Positions 32,018-43,114 of a stretch of 64,000 nt of DNA are shown here, one piece after another. The position numbers were made by a program, and so were the translations under genes. Location of the stretch: NCBI RefSeq assembly GCF_050624435.1, contig NC_134530.1:146050721-146114720 (forward strand). The letters run 5' to 3'. The DNA comes from Tenrec ecaudatus (taxonomy: Eukaryota > Chordata > Mammalia > Afrosoricida > Tenrecidae). How positions within the stretch are numbered: position 1 is the stretch's first letter; every line of letters starts with the position of its first letter. The notes below the pieces were generated by a model. That model worked only from the letters and a program-made list of their open reading frames with translations, did no database searches and had not been told where the DNA came from.

Positions 32018-32174
32018 TACACTGGCTCACTCGATTCTGACTCATAGCCGCCAACAGGACAGAATAGGCTAGCACTGCCCCTGGGGGTCTCCCGCAGAGC
32101 TGCTGGTGGAACCTGCCTGCTCACCTTGTGGTCAGCAGCCCGGTGGGTCACCCTGATGCCACCAGGGCTCCTCC
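32018..32174 (-). repeat. AfroSINE copy
   Basis: CTGGCTCACTCGATTCTGAC and GATGCCACCAGGGCTCCTCC bound it. It lies in the last TMIGD3 intron. Confidence 0.82.
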
Positions 32175-32381
32175 AGAGCTACATGCACCTCTACCAAAGA
32201 AGACCATAGTACCCTCTGCTTTCACGCAGGTCATGTTTGTCACCAGGAAGCAGATAGACTGACCGCCTGGGTCTCCATGTGACCAGACAATGGAGGACCA
32301 CATTTGTCAGGTCACGTTCACTTGTCTGAAAGCTGCTTCCGGACTCCTTTTCTCTAAGTCCTGCCCCCAACTACTACTTAC

Positions 32382-32482
32382 CCCTCCGATGCCTTTGACT
32401 TTGCCTTCGTTTGGACAAGTGTCTGACTGCAGAGATCACCCCCAAGGCCGTGATAAGTATGCAGATGCTGAGGGTGGATATC
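32382..32482 (-). CDS. TMIGD3: TMIGD3 transmembrane exon
   Basis: The acceptor is CTTCCAG and the donor GGAGGG|GTAAGT, both on the minus strand. It encodes residues 169-202 plus one base. A hydrophobic span (ISTLSICILITALGVISAV, residues 170-188) is followed by a basic stop-transfer stretch RHLSKRRQSQRHRR. It aligns with the mammalian TMIGD3 span and its KRRRSQRNRR tail. This fixes a type I topology with the Ig domain outside and a short cytoplasmic tail. Confidence 0.93.
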
Positions 32483-33242
32483 CTGGAAGCAATCACAGAT
32501 AGCCTTCACGCCTCTTGAGAGAAACTACATTTTGGTTCTCTGCGCACGACACTCTGCTCTGGAATTTGTTCTTCCTGCCTGGTCATAGCAGTTCCTGCCA
32601 ACCGTATTCCTACGGTGTGACTCTGGGCCCCAGACCACATTTAAGTGGGCCCGCGGCGATCCCCTTATCAAAATGGGGAACTAATTTAGGCCCGGAAGCA
32701 GGAGAATCAAGTTTCCTTGCAGGTCTCTTGAATGAGGGAAATAAAAACTCATAAGCCAAGAGAAAGATCTTTTCCCGTGGTAAAGAAACAAGCAAGGGCA
32801 GTCTAGAGAGATGATGAGACCCACACATAAACAATATTAGCGATTAAAACAAAACAAAACTCCGGCTCCCAGCCACCCTGTAGATTAGGGCCAGAGAGAG
32901 GGTGCTGGCGCGTTTTCAGAGTGGTCACGCCCCTGGCCGCTGAATTTCATGAGACACTGCTTTCTTCTTCCAAAGGACCCCCGCCCTCGCTTTCAATTAA
33001 AATAATGAAGGGGTATTTCTGCAGCCTATAATCAAAGGTCCTACACCACACTTGTTTGAGGGAAACCAAATAGGTACGTTGAGAATGTATGCTTCCGGTT
33101 GAGGGAAACACACCTCATCTGGGTGAAAAGTAACACGTGCAAGTTGTCATGTCTTGGGGTTGCCACACACGGTCACCACCACCCCACTGCCCCCTCCCCC
33201 CCCCTACCTACTCACATCCACGTGTGTCCTTAAGGTTCTCAC

Positions 33243-33297
33243 CTGGAGTACTTGGACTTCTGGACAGACTTGAAAGTCCTGCAGCTTTGGTTCCTGT
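33243..33297 (-). CDS. TMIGD3: TMIGD3 membrane-proximal stalk exon
   Basis: This is a 55-base exon (acceptor ATCTTCCAG, donor CTCCAG|GTGAGA, minus strand). It encodes residues 151-169 (DRNQSCRTFKSVQKSKYSR). Asn153-Gln-Ser is a potential N-glycosylation site. The exon is too short to stand out as an ORF; I found it by phase (enters phase 1, leaves phase 2) and by similarity to the mammalian stalk. It joins the Ig and transmembrane exons in frame. Confidence 0.88.
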
Positions 33298-33549
33298 CTG
33301 GAAGATCGGAGTCAGAAGGAATTTGTTGAGAGTCAAGCAGGGCCCACAGCCTGGTCCTTCCTTTGCCTCTCAGGTGCGTGCGTGCCCGCCCGCCATTCTC
33401 TCAGTCCCCACAGCGGGACTACCCTGGCTGACTCCGGGCCAGAGCAGGGGCACCAGGTCCAGCTGTATCATCGTGTCCTCCACAGCATAACTCCTGGTGA
33501 CCCTGGGTGTGTGTCAGGGTGGGGCTGGCCTCCACAGGGTTCTAAGGTG

Positions 33550-33613
33550 CCCTGCGTGGACTCCAGCCTCCATCCTTTCCGCCCTGCGTGGACTCCAGCC
33601 TCCATCCTTTCCG
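33550..33613 (+). repeat. Perfect 32-bp tandem duplication
   Basis: The two units, 33550-33581 and 33582-33613, both begin CCCTGCGTGGACTCCAGCCT and are identical. They lie in the TMIGD3 intron between the Ig and stalk exons. Confidence 0.97.
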
Positions 33614-35040
33614 CTAGCAGCTGAATGCATTAACGGCTTGCCCCACCAGTGTCTGCTACATGGAACACGTGATGGTGGCTTTCCGTCCCACTCCCTGCCA
33701 ATCAAGCCGGGCACCTGGAGGAAGAGGCTCATTTTCCAGATTTGCACCAAGGCACCGTATGGACTAGAAGTGGTTTGTGGTTGGAAAATTCTAGGGAGGG
33801 GGGCGTGGGCCCCCTCAAGGTCAGTCTCTACCTACCACAGCATCCTCCTAACAGCCACCAAACCCAGGGGGAGAAATCCAATCAAGGCCACCCACCTGCT
33901 CCCCTGATAATGCCCAGGAAGGTGCTGTGCTTTGTGGCAACTAAGGGGGGGCATTTAGGTGGGACTTCTCTTATTGGGAACCTAGAACTCGGGACAAGCT
34001 ACACAGTTAGGCAAATGCAGAACCAAACCACAGTAGAAACACCAGGTGTGGAGGGTATTGTTGAATGAATGAGTTACCAGGTGATTCAAGGTGAGCAAGG
34101 CTCTGCTTCTAGCACAGACAAAACTCCCTCTCCCTTCTCTTAAGTCTGTTTTGTGTCCCTAGTTCTGGCCTACTGGCATTGTCCAACTGGGCGTTGATAG
34201 CAGAAGACGTGCTTTTCAGAAATGGACACAATAGGACTCTACAGGAGGAAAAAGAGAAGAAGATAGATACCTTCCAAAAGTCCTCTGTCCAAGAGCGTGA
34301 GATTTTCTGGTGTAAAAAGAGATATATTTTTCTTCTTTACATTTAAAAGAAGAAATGTGATAGAGACCCCATGTCTTTGTCTTGGCTAAGGATCGCAACT
34401 GATAGGCTTGGGGAAAATGTCCCCAGAGGTTCCAGTCCCGCCTACCCAGCCAGCAGGGTCTCCAAGTGTCAACTGCATTCCTTAAAAGTAATAGGAGACA
34501 TGGAACCATTAGGCAATTATATTGCCCCCTGTGACTTATTAAGTTCTTTAAAGGGACAATATTTGAGGGTGTTCCTCCAGGTACCTGAGTTACCTTTTGC
34601 AGCCTCAGCCACCTCACAAGAAACTACGCTAAGAATCTAAGATCTCCCAAGCTGACACTAAGCCACGGAGCACAGAGATTCAAGATCAAATCCACAGTCT
34701 CCTCTGGCTGTCTATTCATTTTCTCCATACACACAAAAACCTCACACCTGTTTGATCTCCTGAGCATCTTCCAAATTCCCAGGAATCAGATCTTGGTGAG
34801 GGATAGAATTCCCAAGAGCTTCCCAGGGCTCAGTTGCCTTTCTCTCCCCCATTCTCCAAGGGAATCCCAGCACCATCCACAACCGTGCTGCCTTGGAAGT
34901 AGGGAGAGACCTACGTTCCCCCCAGAGATCCTCGAGAGGGCCACAGCTAGTGTTGACTGGTTTCGGTGAGTACTCATCTCACTAACAATCACTCACCCAT
35001 CATGGGTTGCCCTCAGTGAGATCCTTGAAAGGCCCCTTAC

Positions 35041-35388
35041 CTTTCTCAGGCTCAAACTCATCCTCGAGGACGTCTTTGTTGTCCGTCACAACCAGCTCTG
35101 TGAAATCCATGTCATCCCTGGCAAAGTCCTTTTGGATGCCACACCAATACCAGCCGGTGTCCTCCTTGGTCAGGCAGGACACAGTGACAATGAGCTGGTT
35201 TCCTGTGTCTTTCAGGGTCACACGGCCGGTGCTGTTGGGGGTGAAGGCCACGATGTTGCAGTAGTCCCGGAAATAGCCTCGGCACCAGTATTTGGGGTAG
35301 TCCTTGTAGTAGGTATCATAGTTGCAGATGGCGAAGGCTGTGTCCAGAGCAAAGCTTTCCTTGACCTTCTCATCCATGACCATGGCGT
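35041..35388 (-). CDS. TMIGD3: TMIGD3 immunoglobulin V-type domain exon
   Basis: The acceptor is ATTTTGACAG and the donor GAGAAAG|GTAAGG (minus strand). It encodes residues 36-150, one CD300-like Ig V domain: Cys56 (AICNY) to Cys117 (DTGWYWCGI) forms the canonical disulfide, and Cys70 (KYWCRGY) and Cys78 (RDYCN) form the extra CD300/TREM-type pair. A further cysteine, Cys106 (VSCL), has no obvious partner. Asn86-Ser-Thr is a glycosylation site. An acidic segment (VLEDEFEPEK) follows. In human, TMIGD3 is a poorly characterised membrane protein whose locus overlaps ADORA3. Confidence 0.95.
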
Positions 35389-35494
35389 CTGTCAAAATAC
35401 ATACAAACCCACCCACGCCACTGTTCTTTCTAGCTCATAGCAGCTCCTGCCCTCCTGAAGGGCAATTAATAAAAGACTTAGATGCTGATTTGTG

Positions 35495-35706
35495 TCAAAC
35501 AAGCAAGCAAAAGTCAGTTGCTGTTGAGTTGATTCCAAACCATGACAATGTCAAGGGCGCCAGAGGAGAACAGTGCTCCCTAGGATGCCTGGTGGCTGAT
35601 TTTTCAGAAGTACATCACCAGGTCTTGCTTTGGAGGCACTTCTGGGTGCACTTGAACCGCCAATCTTTCAGTGAACAGCCAACCGTGTTAACGTTCGCAC
35701 TCCCGG
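35495..35706 (-). repeat. AfroSINE (older subfamily)
   Basis: TTGCTGTTGAGTTGATTCCA, TTTGGAGGCACTTCTGGGTG and GAACCGCCAATCTTTCAGTG define it. It lies in the first TMIGD3 intron, about 110 bases upstream of the Ig exon. Confidence 0.85.
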
Positions 35707-36194
35707 AGACTCCTGCCCTCACCCAAGGGTAAATTATGGGCCCCATCTGCTGCAAGGATTTAGAAGGCCTCTCACCATTGTTCGGCAGGGGTTGACTGGA
35801 GGAGCCTGAAGCTTGGACTTTGAGCAAGATCCCCTTCCCCTCTCCCCCACCTACCATGACACCTCAAAGAGAAAGGGAGACGCCCGGGCAGGTTCTTTCT
35901 TTATGCTGGTTGCTTAGGGACTGAAAACAAAGAAGTCAGGTTCTGTCTTGAGAGACTAAGAACCTCATATTTCTTTTGTACGAGATCTGTATGAGGAACT
36001 TCTGCCAGGCCAGGACATTGCGTCATAAGGAAGTCATACACACCGTGCCCAGCTTGACCAGGGCTGGGGAAGGAGCTGGCTCAGAAGATGGAGCGAGCAG
36101 AGCCCACCTATCTCTGAGTCTTCAGAACTGCCCCAGGGACCCTTGACATGCTGCTTCCACAGGACAATGCTGCCCAGCAGGTCCACACACTTGA

Positions 36195-36325
36195 CACCAT
36201 CTTATGGTGAAAACAACCCTACTGGGAAGAGCCTGTGCTCCTCGGTTTACAGGCAGAGGCATGGACGCAGAGGGCCCAGTACCTCTCCAAGGTCACAGGG
36301 CTGGAGGTGGCAGTCTGCTGAGGCT
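36195..36325 (-). repeat. MIR fragment
   Basis: TCCTCGGTTTACAGGCAGAG and TCCAAGGTCACAGGGCTGGA follow the reversed MIR core. Confidence 0.55.
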
Positions 36326-36627
36326 CATCTTTGGGGATGGGGTAGGGACAGAAAGGGCAAAGTCCCATCCTCATATATCTGCACAAACACTCTGGAGTGG
36401 GGTCGGGAGGGGGAGAGGAATTTAGGTAAACGGAAAGAGACCAGGAAGGTCTTCATGTAACCACGTGTTTCAAAGGCCCCATGTCTCTGCTTAGTAGAGT
36501 GAAGGCCAAGAGCAAACACAAGCACATTCTTTTTCACCTCCTTTTATGTTCCTTTTGGTGGTTAGGGCTAATAGGCAGGCATCCAAAGTAAGAGGGGAGA
36601 AGGAAACCCAGTGTCGCCAGGCAGACT

Positions 36628-36828
36628 ACAAGGCGCTCTTGTGGCCTAGTGGGTTATACGTTGGACTGCTAACCAGGAGGTGAGCAGTTTGAACCGACCA
36701 GCGATTCCATGGAAGAAAAGGAGGCTGTGGACTCCAGGACAGATTCTGTCTCAGATACTGGAGGGAGCTGTTCTCTGCACTCTAGGGGTCTTAGGAGTTG
36801 GAATGAACAGTGTGTGGTTTAGGAAGAT
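36628..36828 (+). repeat. AfroSINE copy
   Basis: The head CTTGTGGCCTAGTGGGTTAT / GGACTGCTAACCAGGAGGTG is clear, as is the diverged tail GAGTTGGAATGAACAGTGTG. Confidence 0.8.
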
Positions 36829-36923
36829 GGCTGGAGCCCTGGGTATGACTGGTCGTGCGCGACTTCTCACTACCCAGAGGCACCTTGGAAAAGAAGTCTG
36901 GAGATCGGCTTCGGAAAAGTCAC
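36829..36923 (+). repeat. AfroSINE, 5' half, split by an L1
   Basis: CTGGAGCCCTGGGTATGACT and CCAGAGGCACCTTGGAAAAG, ending AAAAGTCAC, form the SINE head and middle. The element resumes at 39720 with AAGTCACCAGCTCAGAAATC. Confidence 0.75.
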
Positions 36924-39682
36924 AGGCTTCACTGAGGAGGTGGGCAAATGACCTGAACAGAAATTTCACAGTGGCGGAAACCCGAATGATCAATAAACAT
37001 AAGAGATAATGTTCCCGATGACCAGCTGTAAGGGAAATGCAAATTAAAAAGAGTTATGAGATACCATCTAACACTCTCAAAGATAGTCTAATTCAAAAAA
37101 TCAGAAAGCAACAAGTGTCGGAGGGGCTGTGGTGAGATAGGAACTCTCATCCACTGCTGGTGGGCCTGTAGGTATGTACAGCCACTATGGAAATCGATCT
37201 GGCGATACCTAAAACAGATGGAAATTGAGCTACCCTACAACTCAGCAATCCCCCTACCGGGCATACACCCAGAAGAAGTAAGAAACAGACCACGACCAGA
37301 GAGCTGCCCTTCAGTGTCCGTTGCAGCACAGTTCACAATTGCAAAGAGTTGAAAACAGCCATCAGCAGAAGAGTAGATTAAAAAGCTCTGGTGTATACAT
37401 ACAGTGGAGCACTACACGTCCCCAAAAGCAGTGGTGAACGTAGGAAGCACAAAGTCTCATGAGAAGAGTTGGAGGAAATTATGCTAAGTGAAGTAAGCCA
37501 AGCACAAAACAACAAATACATGAGTACACTGCGGTAAGTTTTAAAAGCACAAGGGGAAAAGCTACTAAACGCATACATTCCCAGGGCGACATCCAGGCAC
37601 TCTGGGAGAGGGCAGATCCAACCCAGGGATGCATCTGGCAGCCAACTGAGAGGAGGAGAAAAGAAAAACAGACGAGGGTAGTGGGGAGACAGGGCACTGA
37701 CCCACCCACTGGGAAAGTATTGTCCATGTCTCCACAGGAAAGGGAGAGAGGGATTGGACCCCCCAACCTTGAGGGGCAGCATCCTGGCAAGAAGCATGGA
37801 ACTAACCGAGAGGACGAGAGGACTGCGGGGCAGCCCCTATCCCAGCTACGCCCAGAATGCACTGCAGAGGGCAGCACTGAAGACTAGTCCGGGGAGAGTG
37901 GTGGGTCTGCCCAGACCACACCGAAGCCAACTAAGAGGGAAAGAGAGTGGACCTCACCCTGGCCCACAAGCCTCAAGGACGACATTCCTGCTCCGAGCAG
38001 CCAATGCAGAGAGAGGACCATAGTGCCGGCCCCACCATGAGACACGACGTCCCCTCACTGACCCAAAGTGCTACGGGGGGGAACAGCACCAGAGGCAGAG
38101 TGAGGGAATTGTGCCTGGCCTGAGCCCCCCACACTGCGGGGAAACAGCGCAGCAAGGGGAGCAAAGCAACAAAGTGCCCGAGGAATCCTGAAAATAGACT
38201 TCACTGGCACCTCATCAGACCTGATTGGAAAGTGTTCATAAGGATCAACAGACAGGCCTGGAACTATTTATAGGCTTCAAAAAATGTCTATCTATATTAG
38301 ATAGGCAGGATTGCTTAGAATCCCGAGGAGAAAACCACAGGACTGACGGTTCTAGAGGGGGAGGCATGGGAGAGGAAAGGTGGGGGTGCCAACAAACCCA
38401 GGAACAAGGGAACAACAAGACATCTAAAATCAATGGCGAGGAAGGCATAGAATGCCTGGTGGGGTTTGATCAAGTGCAATGTAGCCGAGAGAAAGTACTG
38501 AGAGTCGGAGGAAGGTCGAACATGATGATGGGACAGGAGGAAAGTAAAAAGAAATAGAGGGAAAACTAGGAAACAAAAGATTTATGGAGGTATAAACACA
38601 GGCATACACGCATGTATATATATTAATATATAATGATAGGGATATAAGTCTATGTACATATATCTAAATGTTAAGTATTAAGGTAGCAGCTGGGCATTGG
38701 GTCCCTACGCAAGTCCTCCCTCAATGCAAGAACACTTTGTTCTAAGAACCTGGCATTCTGTGGTGCTCATCTTCCCAACATGATTGCTGAAGGCAAAATG
38801 GGTGCTTATGCAAGTGTGAAGAAAGCTGATGGTGCCCGGTGATTAGAAGATATGGTACCTGGAGTCTTAAAGGCTTGAAGTTAAACAAGCAGCTATCTAG
38901 CAGGGATGCAACCAAGCCCACTTGGAAGCAGCACCCCAGCCTGTGTGATCACGAGGTGTTGATGGGATCAGGTATCAGGCATCAGAGGCCCAAAACAAGC
39001 AATCATGTCAATGAGAATGAGGAGGGTCAGAGTGGAGACCCAAAGCTCATCTGTGGACTGGACAACTGGACACCCCCTCCCAGGAGGGTCACAAGGAAAG
39101 AAGGAGTCAGCCAGGATGTAGCATAGCACCGACAGAACACACAACATTCCTCTAGTTCTTCAAAGCTTGCCCCGCTCCCCACTATCATGACCCCAGTTCT
39201 ACTTTACAAATCTGGTTAGACAAGAGCATGTACATGGGTACAGATAAGAGCTGGAAACACAGGGAATCCAGGACAGATAAACCACACAGGAAAAATAATG
39301 GGAGTAACGATACCATGAGGGTACGGGGAAGGTGCAGGGAGAAGGGCGAGAAAGAGAGAACCGATCACAATGTTCAATGTATAAGGCCCACCCTCTGCCC
39401 CTCCCTGCCTAGGGGACAGACAACAGAAAAATGGGCAAAGGGAGACAGTGGACAATGTAAGATATGAAAATAATAATAATTTATAATTTATCAAGGGTTC
39501 ACGAAGGTGGGAGGTGAGGGGAGGGAGAGGAAAAAGAGGAGCTGATACCAAGGGTACAAGTAGAAAGGAAATGTTTTGAAAATGATGGCAACATATGTAC
39601 AAATGAACTTGATACAATTGATGTATGGATTGTTATGAGTTGTATGAGTCCCCGATAAAATAATTTATTTAAAAGAAAAAAG
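36924..39682 (+). mobile_element. L1 with ORF2 3' remnant and long 3' UTR (2.8 kb)
   Basis: The 5' end lies in the last part of ORF2. GGGCAAATGACCTGAACAGA (translating ANDLNRNF), CTGTAAGGGAAATGCAAATT, CTCATCCACTGCTGGTGGGC and CTACCCTACAACTCAGCAAT are standard mammalian L1 ORF2 end blocks, broken by stops. The lineage 3' UTR follows from about 37550 (same blocks as at 16.8-18.4 kb). The end is GTCCCCGATAAAATAATTTA plus an A-rich tail. The flanks AAAAGTCAC (36915) and GAAGTCACC (39682) fit a target duplication. It lies in the first TMIGD3 intron in opposite orientation. Confidence 0.92.
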
Positions 39683-39690
39683 AAGTCACC

Positions 39691-39719
39691 CCCGATAAAA
39701 TGATTTATTTTTTTAAAAT
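39691..39719 (+). mobile_element. Possible ultra-short L1 3' insertion (29 bp)
   Basis: CCCGATAAAATGATTTATTT plus a T/A tail equals the last bases of this L1 lineage. It sits between perfect direct repeats AAGTCACC at 39683-39690 and 39720-39727. Confidence 0.6.
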
Positions 39720-39830
39720 AAGTCACCAGCTCAGAAATCCTATGAGCACTTCTCGTGTGCACACATGGGGCCGTCATGAGTCAGAACTCACTTGACGGCA
39801 ACGGACAACTACAACAGGAAGGACCGCAGA
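39720..39830 (+). repeat. AfroSINE, 3' half, right of the L1
   Basis: CACCAGCTCAGAAATCCTAT and the tail GGGCCGTCATGAGTCAGAAC / TCACTTGACGGCAACGGAC continue the element broken at 36923. It ends 37 bases from the first TMIGD3 coding exon. Confidence 0.8.
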
Positions 39831-39866
39831 CTGGCGGGCTCGAGACGGTCCTGCCCCACCTCTTAC

Positions 39867-39969
39867 CTGAGGAGAGAGCCAAGGAGAGTACAAGGAAGAG
39901 CACCATCACCGGAAAGAAACAAATCTTCGACAGGAATGAACGTACCCAGGACTCTCCGGAATCCAGCAT
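39867..39969 (-). CDS. TMIGD3: TMIGD3 first coding exon, signal peptide
   Basis: It starts at ATG 39969-39967 (minus) and ends at donor CCTCAG|GTAAGA. It encodes MLDSGESWVR then SFLSKICFFPVMVLFLVLSL and ALSS. The hydrophobic core ICFFPVMVLFLVLSLAL is a signal peptide, with cleavage likely near ALSS/DAM. The five coding exons total 726 bases and 241 residues. This ATG is the first in frame, with an in-frame TGA 24 bases upstream (genomic). AAACAG immediately before it could be a splice acceptor, so the true exon may begin exactly at the ATG. In order the protein holds signal peptide, Ig V domain, stalk, membrane span and basic tail. Confidence 0.88.
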
Positions 39970-40029
39970 CTGTTTCAGGGCAATAGATCATGTGCTATCT
40001 TGCTTGGAGGGAGAACGGGGCAGAGGGAG

Positions 40030-41400
40030 CACCCAATGAATGCCAACGGGACTGATGATGTTTGAAAATTATTGTTAAGGACCACAGTCTCGGTGGACAC
40101 CAAGGTCAACTGGCGTCTCCTAGTTCACGAAGACAGTGTTCTACATCCTAGTTTGGTGGGTTGTGACTGGACTCTCAGAAGCTTAAGGTCTCTTGCTGTC
40201 CAGAGGAGAGGAGGGAAATGAAAATCAAAGGGCCGTTGTTCTGGGAAGGAACACACGAGAAGGTCCTGCCTGGAGTGGGATAAAGAGGTGGAACCGAGCC
40301 GAAAATCATAAGAGAGGCCAGGTTTACTGGTCAGATTGAGGCTCGTGGGACATCCAATAAGATGGCCCTTGCCCTTCAAACTTGGAACTGAACTCCGCCC
40401 CGTGTTAGGTTAATCAGCCACGGGGGATCAGAAGGGCAGAATTTCCCCATGGACAAAGTTCAGAGGGCTGGGAAAGGAGGAGGAAGGGGAAAGGAGACAG
40501 AGAGGAAAAGGGACCCGCGCTGGTACAGTGGAGGGAGGCCATCATTGACCTGAACCTGACGACGTACGGGATGTTGAAGGCAAATCGATGACCTGCTCGC
40601 TAGTCCTGGTCCAACTCACAGTGAAACGCTTTCACAAGAAAACTGTGGTTGCGTTCTGCTTCTGGACGTGAGAATGGTTTGGGAGTAGGCCAACCTCAAA
40701 GATGGAGCCTCCTATACAGGTGTCTGTGTAGTCTCTCCCCAAGATGAGTCAGGGCAGGCCTGTGTGACCAATAAATTATGGCAGAATTGATGGTGTGTGA
40801 CATCTGAGGTTAGGTCATAAAAGATGTGCAGTTTCCCTTTCCCTCTGACATTGCTCCCTCTTGAGGACATCAACCACCATTGTGTGAGGTTGCTCAGAGG
40901 AACCAACTTGCCAGATATAGAGGAGAAACATCTCGAAACAGGCCCCTCCAGCCCCAACAAAGCCTTCGGATGACTGTAGAACCAGACACCTCAGGAGAGA
41001 CCCAAGGTGAGAACCATCCAACCAAGATGCCCCTGAAGTCCTGAGCCCGAGGAACCAGCGGAGCTAATGCATGGCTATTGTTTTAACCCTCCACGTTTGG
41101 GACCATTTGTTTCATATCAATAGATAAGTACTATAGAGTTGGAACTTGTGGTTATTGCTTTAGAACTATTTTAAAGTTCACTTCATTTTTATGTGTGGTG
41201 AATTAATTCTTTGATTTATTCACCTAGCAGATCTTTATTAAGGGCACACAATTTAATGGACATCTAATTGGGCAATATGGAGACATTGAGAAGACAGGCA
41301 AGGACTTTCATGGGCCTTAGATTCTGATCTGGAGAGAGCATGATACATGCTAAAAAGAAAAGATTTTTGCTTGTTTGTTTGTTTTTTGTTTTTTTGTCTT
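40030..41400. other. Unassigned intergenic stretch upstream of TMIGD3
   Basis: I recognise no gene or repeat here. A non-coding first exon and promoter of TMIGD3 are possible. Confidence 0.4.
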
Positions 41401-41680
41401 TTTGCTGTGGTTCGGTGAAAGTGCGTAAATTGTTTTCCATTTAGCATTTTATTCACATTCTGCTTCATAACGTGCCTTCTTCCCACTGAGTCCTTGGGTT
41501 CCTCCTTTCCATTCGCCTATCTTTCCTGTCCTTTCAGGCCCCTGAGTGTTGCCTTTGGGCAAATCCTGCCCGTTTGGTTTCATGTGGCTGGGTGTTCGGA
41601 GAAGCAGGTTCCTTTGCTCGGCTGTTGCTTGGCTGCAAGATGGATGACAGCCTTTTAAAGCACTCACCCCGGATCGGAAG
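41400..41680 (-). mobile_element. Older L1 3'-UTR fragment
   Basis: GGTTCGGTGAAAGTGCGTAA, TGCTTCATAACGTGCCTTCT, TTGCCTTTGGGCAAATCCTG and GTTTGGTTTCATGTGGCTGG parallel the older L1 UTR at 44.65-44.9 kb (CCTTCATAACGTTCGTTACA, GCCTTTTGGTTTTGTATGG). Confidence 0.55.
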
Positions 41681-42184
41681 CACACAAAGCAAACACACAC
41701 AACACTGCTTGGAGATGGTGCCTAGGATACCAGAGAAAATGCCATCAGAGAAGAAGTGGATTGTGCATGGATAGACGCTGGTTAAAAATGTTAAAAGTCT
41801 GAGCCATGGAAAAGTACCATTCTGAAGCAAATGAAAGGCGAGAATGAGTGCCTCTGTCTACCAATCACTGGCTGCTGCTAGTTCTGTTGCCTCTTCTGTT
41901 AGGTAGTGGATGGGGGGCTGTTCCTCTCCGTGCCCAGGGGGCCCCTACAGCAAGTTAGAAGCCGGTAAAGGCTAAAGGACATGCACCCATTCGAGCCCTG
42001 AGCCAGGGGAGTGGTACACCTGGGTGGACCCCAATCTGGCCAGGTGGGCTTAATTCAGCCAATGGGGTCAACGAGCACCATGGACCATGCCTCCCAGTGG
42101 AGGGCCCTAAAAAGACCAGACCTGAGACCACCCTCTCTTTTCCAGCTGCTCCTCCAAGGTCCCTCAAAGTTGGGGTCCTGGTGT

Positions 42185-42300
42185 CCCTCTCCTCCCCTCC
42201 CCTCCCTTCCATTCTCCCCCCTCCCCTCCTCTCCCCCTTTTCCTCTCTCCCTCCTCTCCCCCCTCTCCCCTCACCTCTCCCTCGCCTCCTGCCTCCGCCA
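42185..42300 (+). repeat. Pyrimidine-rich low-complexity tract
   Basis: About 115 bases are almost entirely C and T (CTCCCCTCCCCTCCCTTCCA...). The complementary strand is a long purine tract. Confidence 0.9.
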
Positions 42301-42679
42301 GGTGGGTGTGAGTGCCATGAGGGTGCTTGTGTTCAGTTTCTGTAATGCCTGACACTGCTTCTATCCTTTATAGAAACCCTCTTGGATCACAAACCTGGCT
42401 TTGGTGTGACTTCTTTCTCAGGTGAAGCCAGGACAGGGGTATTTCTCCCCCGAGGAATCTAACACTTCCAGGAGGGTACAATTCAAGTTCACTGTCTTTA
42501 AATAAATAGCAAATGGAAAATTCGAGATAGAAAAACCAAATGTACTTTAACATTTTGTGGAATTACATAGGGAAATGTTTTATCAATGAACTATCTTGAC
42601 ACCTAGGAAGTCAAAGTCATCTGTTTAGGGCATAAGTGGGTGTGGATACAAATGAGGCGGGGCTGGCCGGAAGTTGATA

Positions 42680-42775
42680 GGTTTTTTTTATCCTTTATGA
42701 ATCATTTAATTGGGAGATCTTAGTTAATTTAATTAGATCAAGCATAATTGTACAATTGCTCCTACCGTCAGTTCA
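42680..42775 (-). mobile_element. Old L1 3' tip
   Basis: GAATCATTTAATTGGGAGAT, AGATCAAGCATAATTGTACA and ATTGCTCCTACCGTCAGTTC follow the L1 3' UTR but are strongly diverged. Confidence 0.5.
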
Positions 42776-43114
42776 AAAGTTGATGGTTGTGAAAACAGGA
42801 TGTCAAACCTATGAGGGTGCATTCTTGTCGTCTCTCCACTTTTCACGTTCGAAAATGTCCACAAGAAAAAGTAGAAAACCTACAGACATCACATGACCCA
42901 ACTTGTTTACCTCATTAGAGTGCAAACTAATTGACACATGGCGATTAATCAAACTTGCTTTGCAAACGAGGACAATTTCAGTAACTTTCCCAACTTCACG
43001 TAGCTAGCAAAGCCACTCGATTACATGATGCCGCGTCCTCGTTAGCAATCAGACGACACACTTGAAGACCTTAGAGAGGCTACCAAGAGTCTCCCTCTGC
43101 ACAACTGCTATTTA

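Noticed and set aside
35000-35416. TMIGD3 Ig exon as a single-exon protein starting MGGFVC
   Set aside because: The upstream Met and the downstream residues after EPEK are intronic. Splice sites at 35388 and 35041 fit the phases of the other exons.
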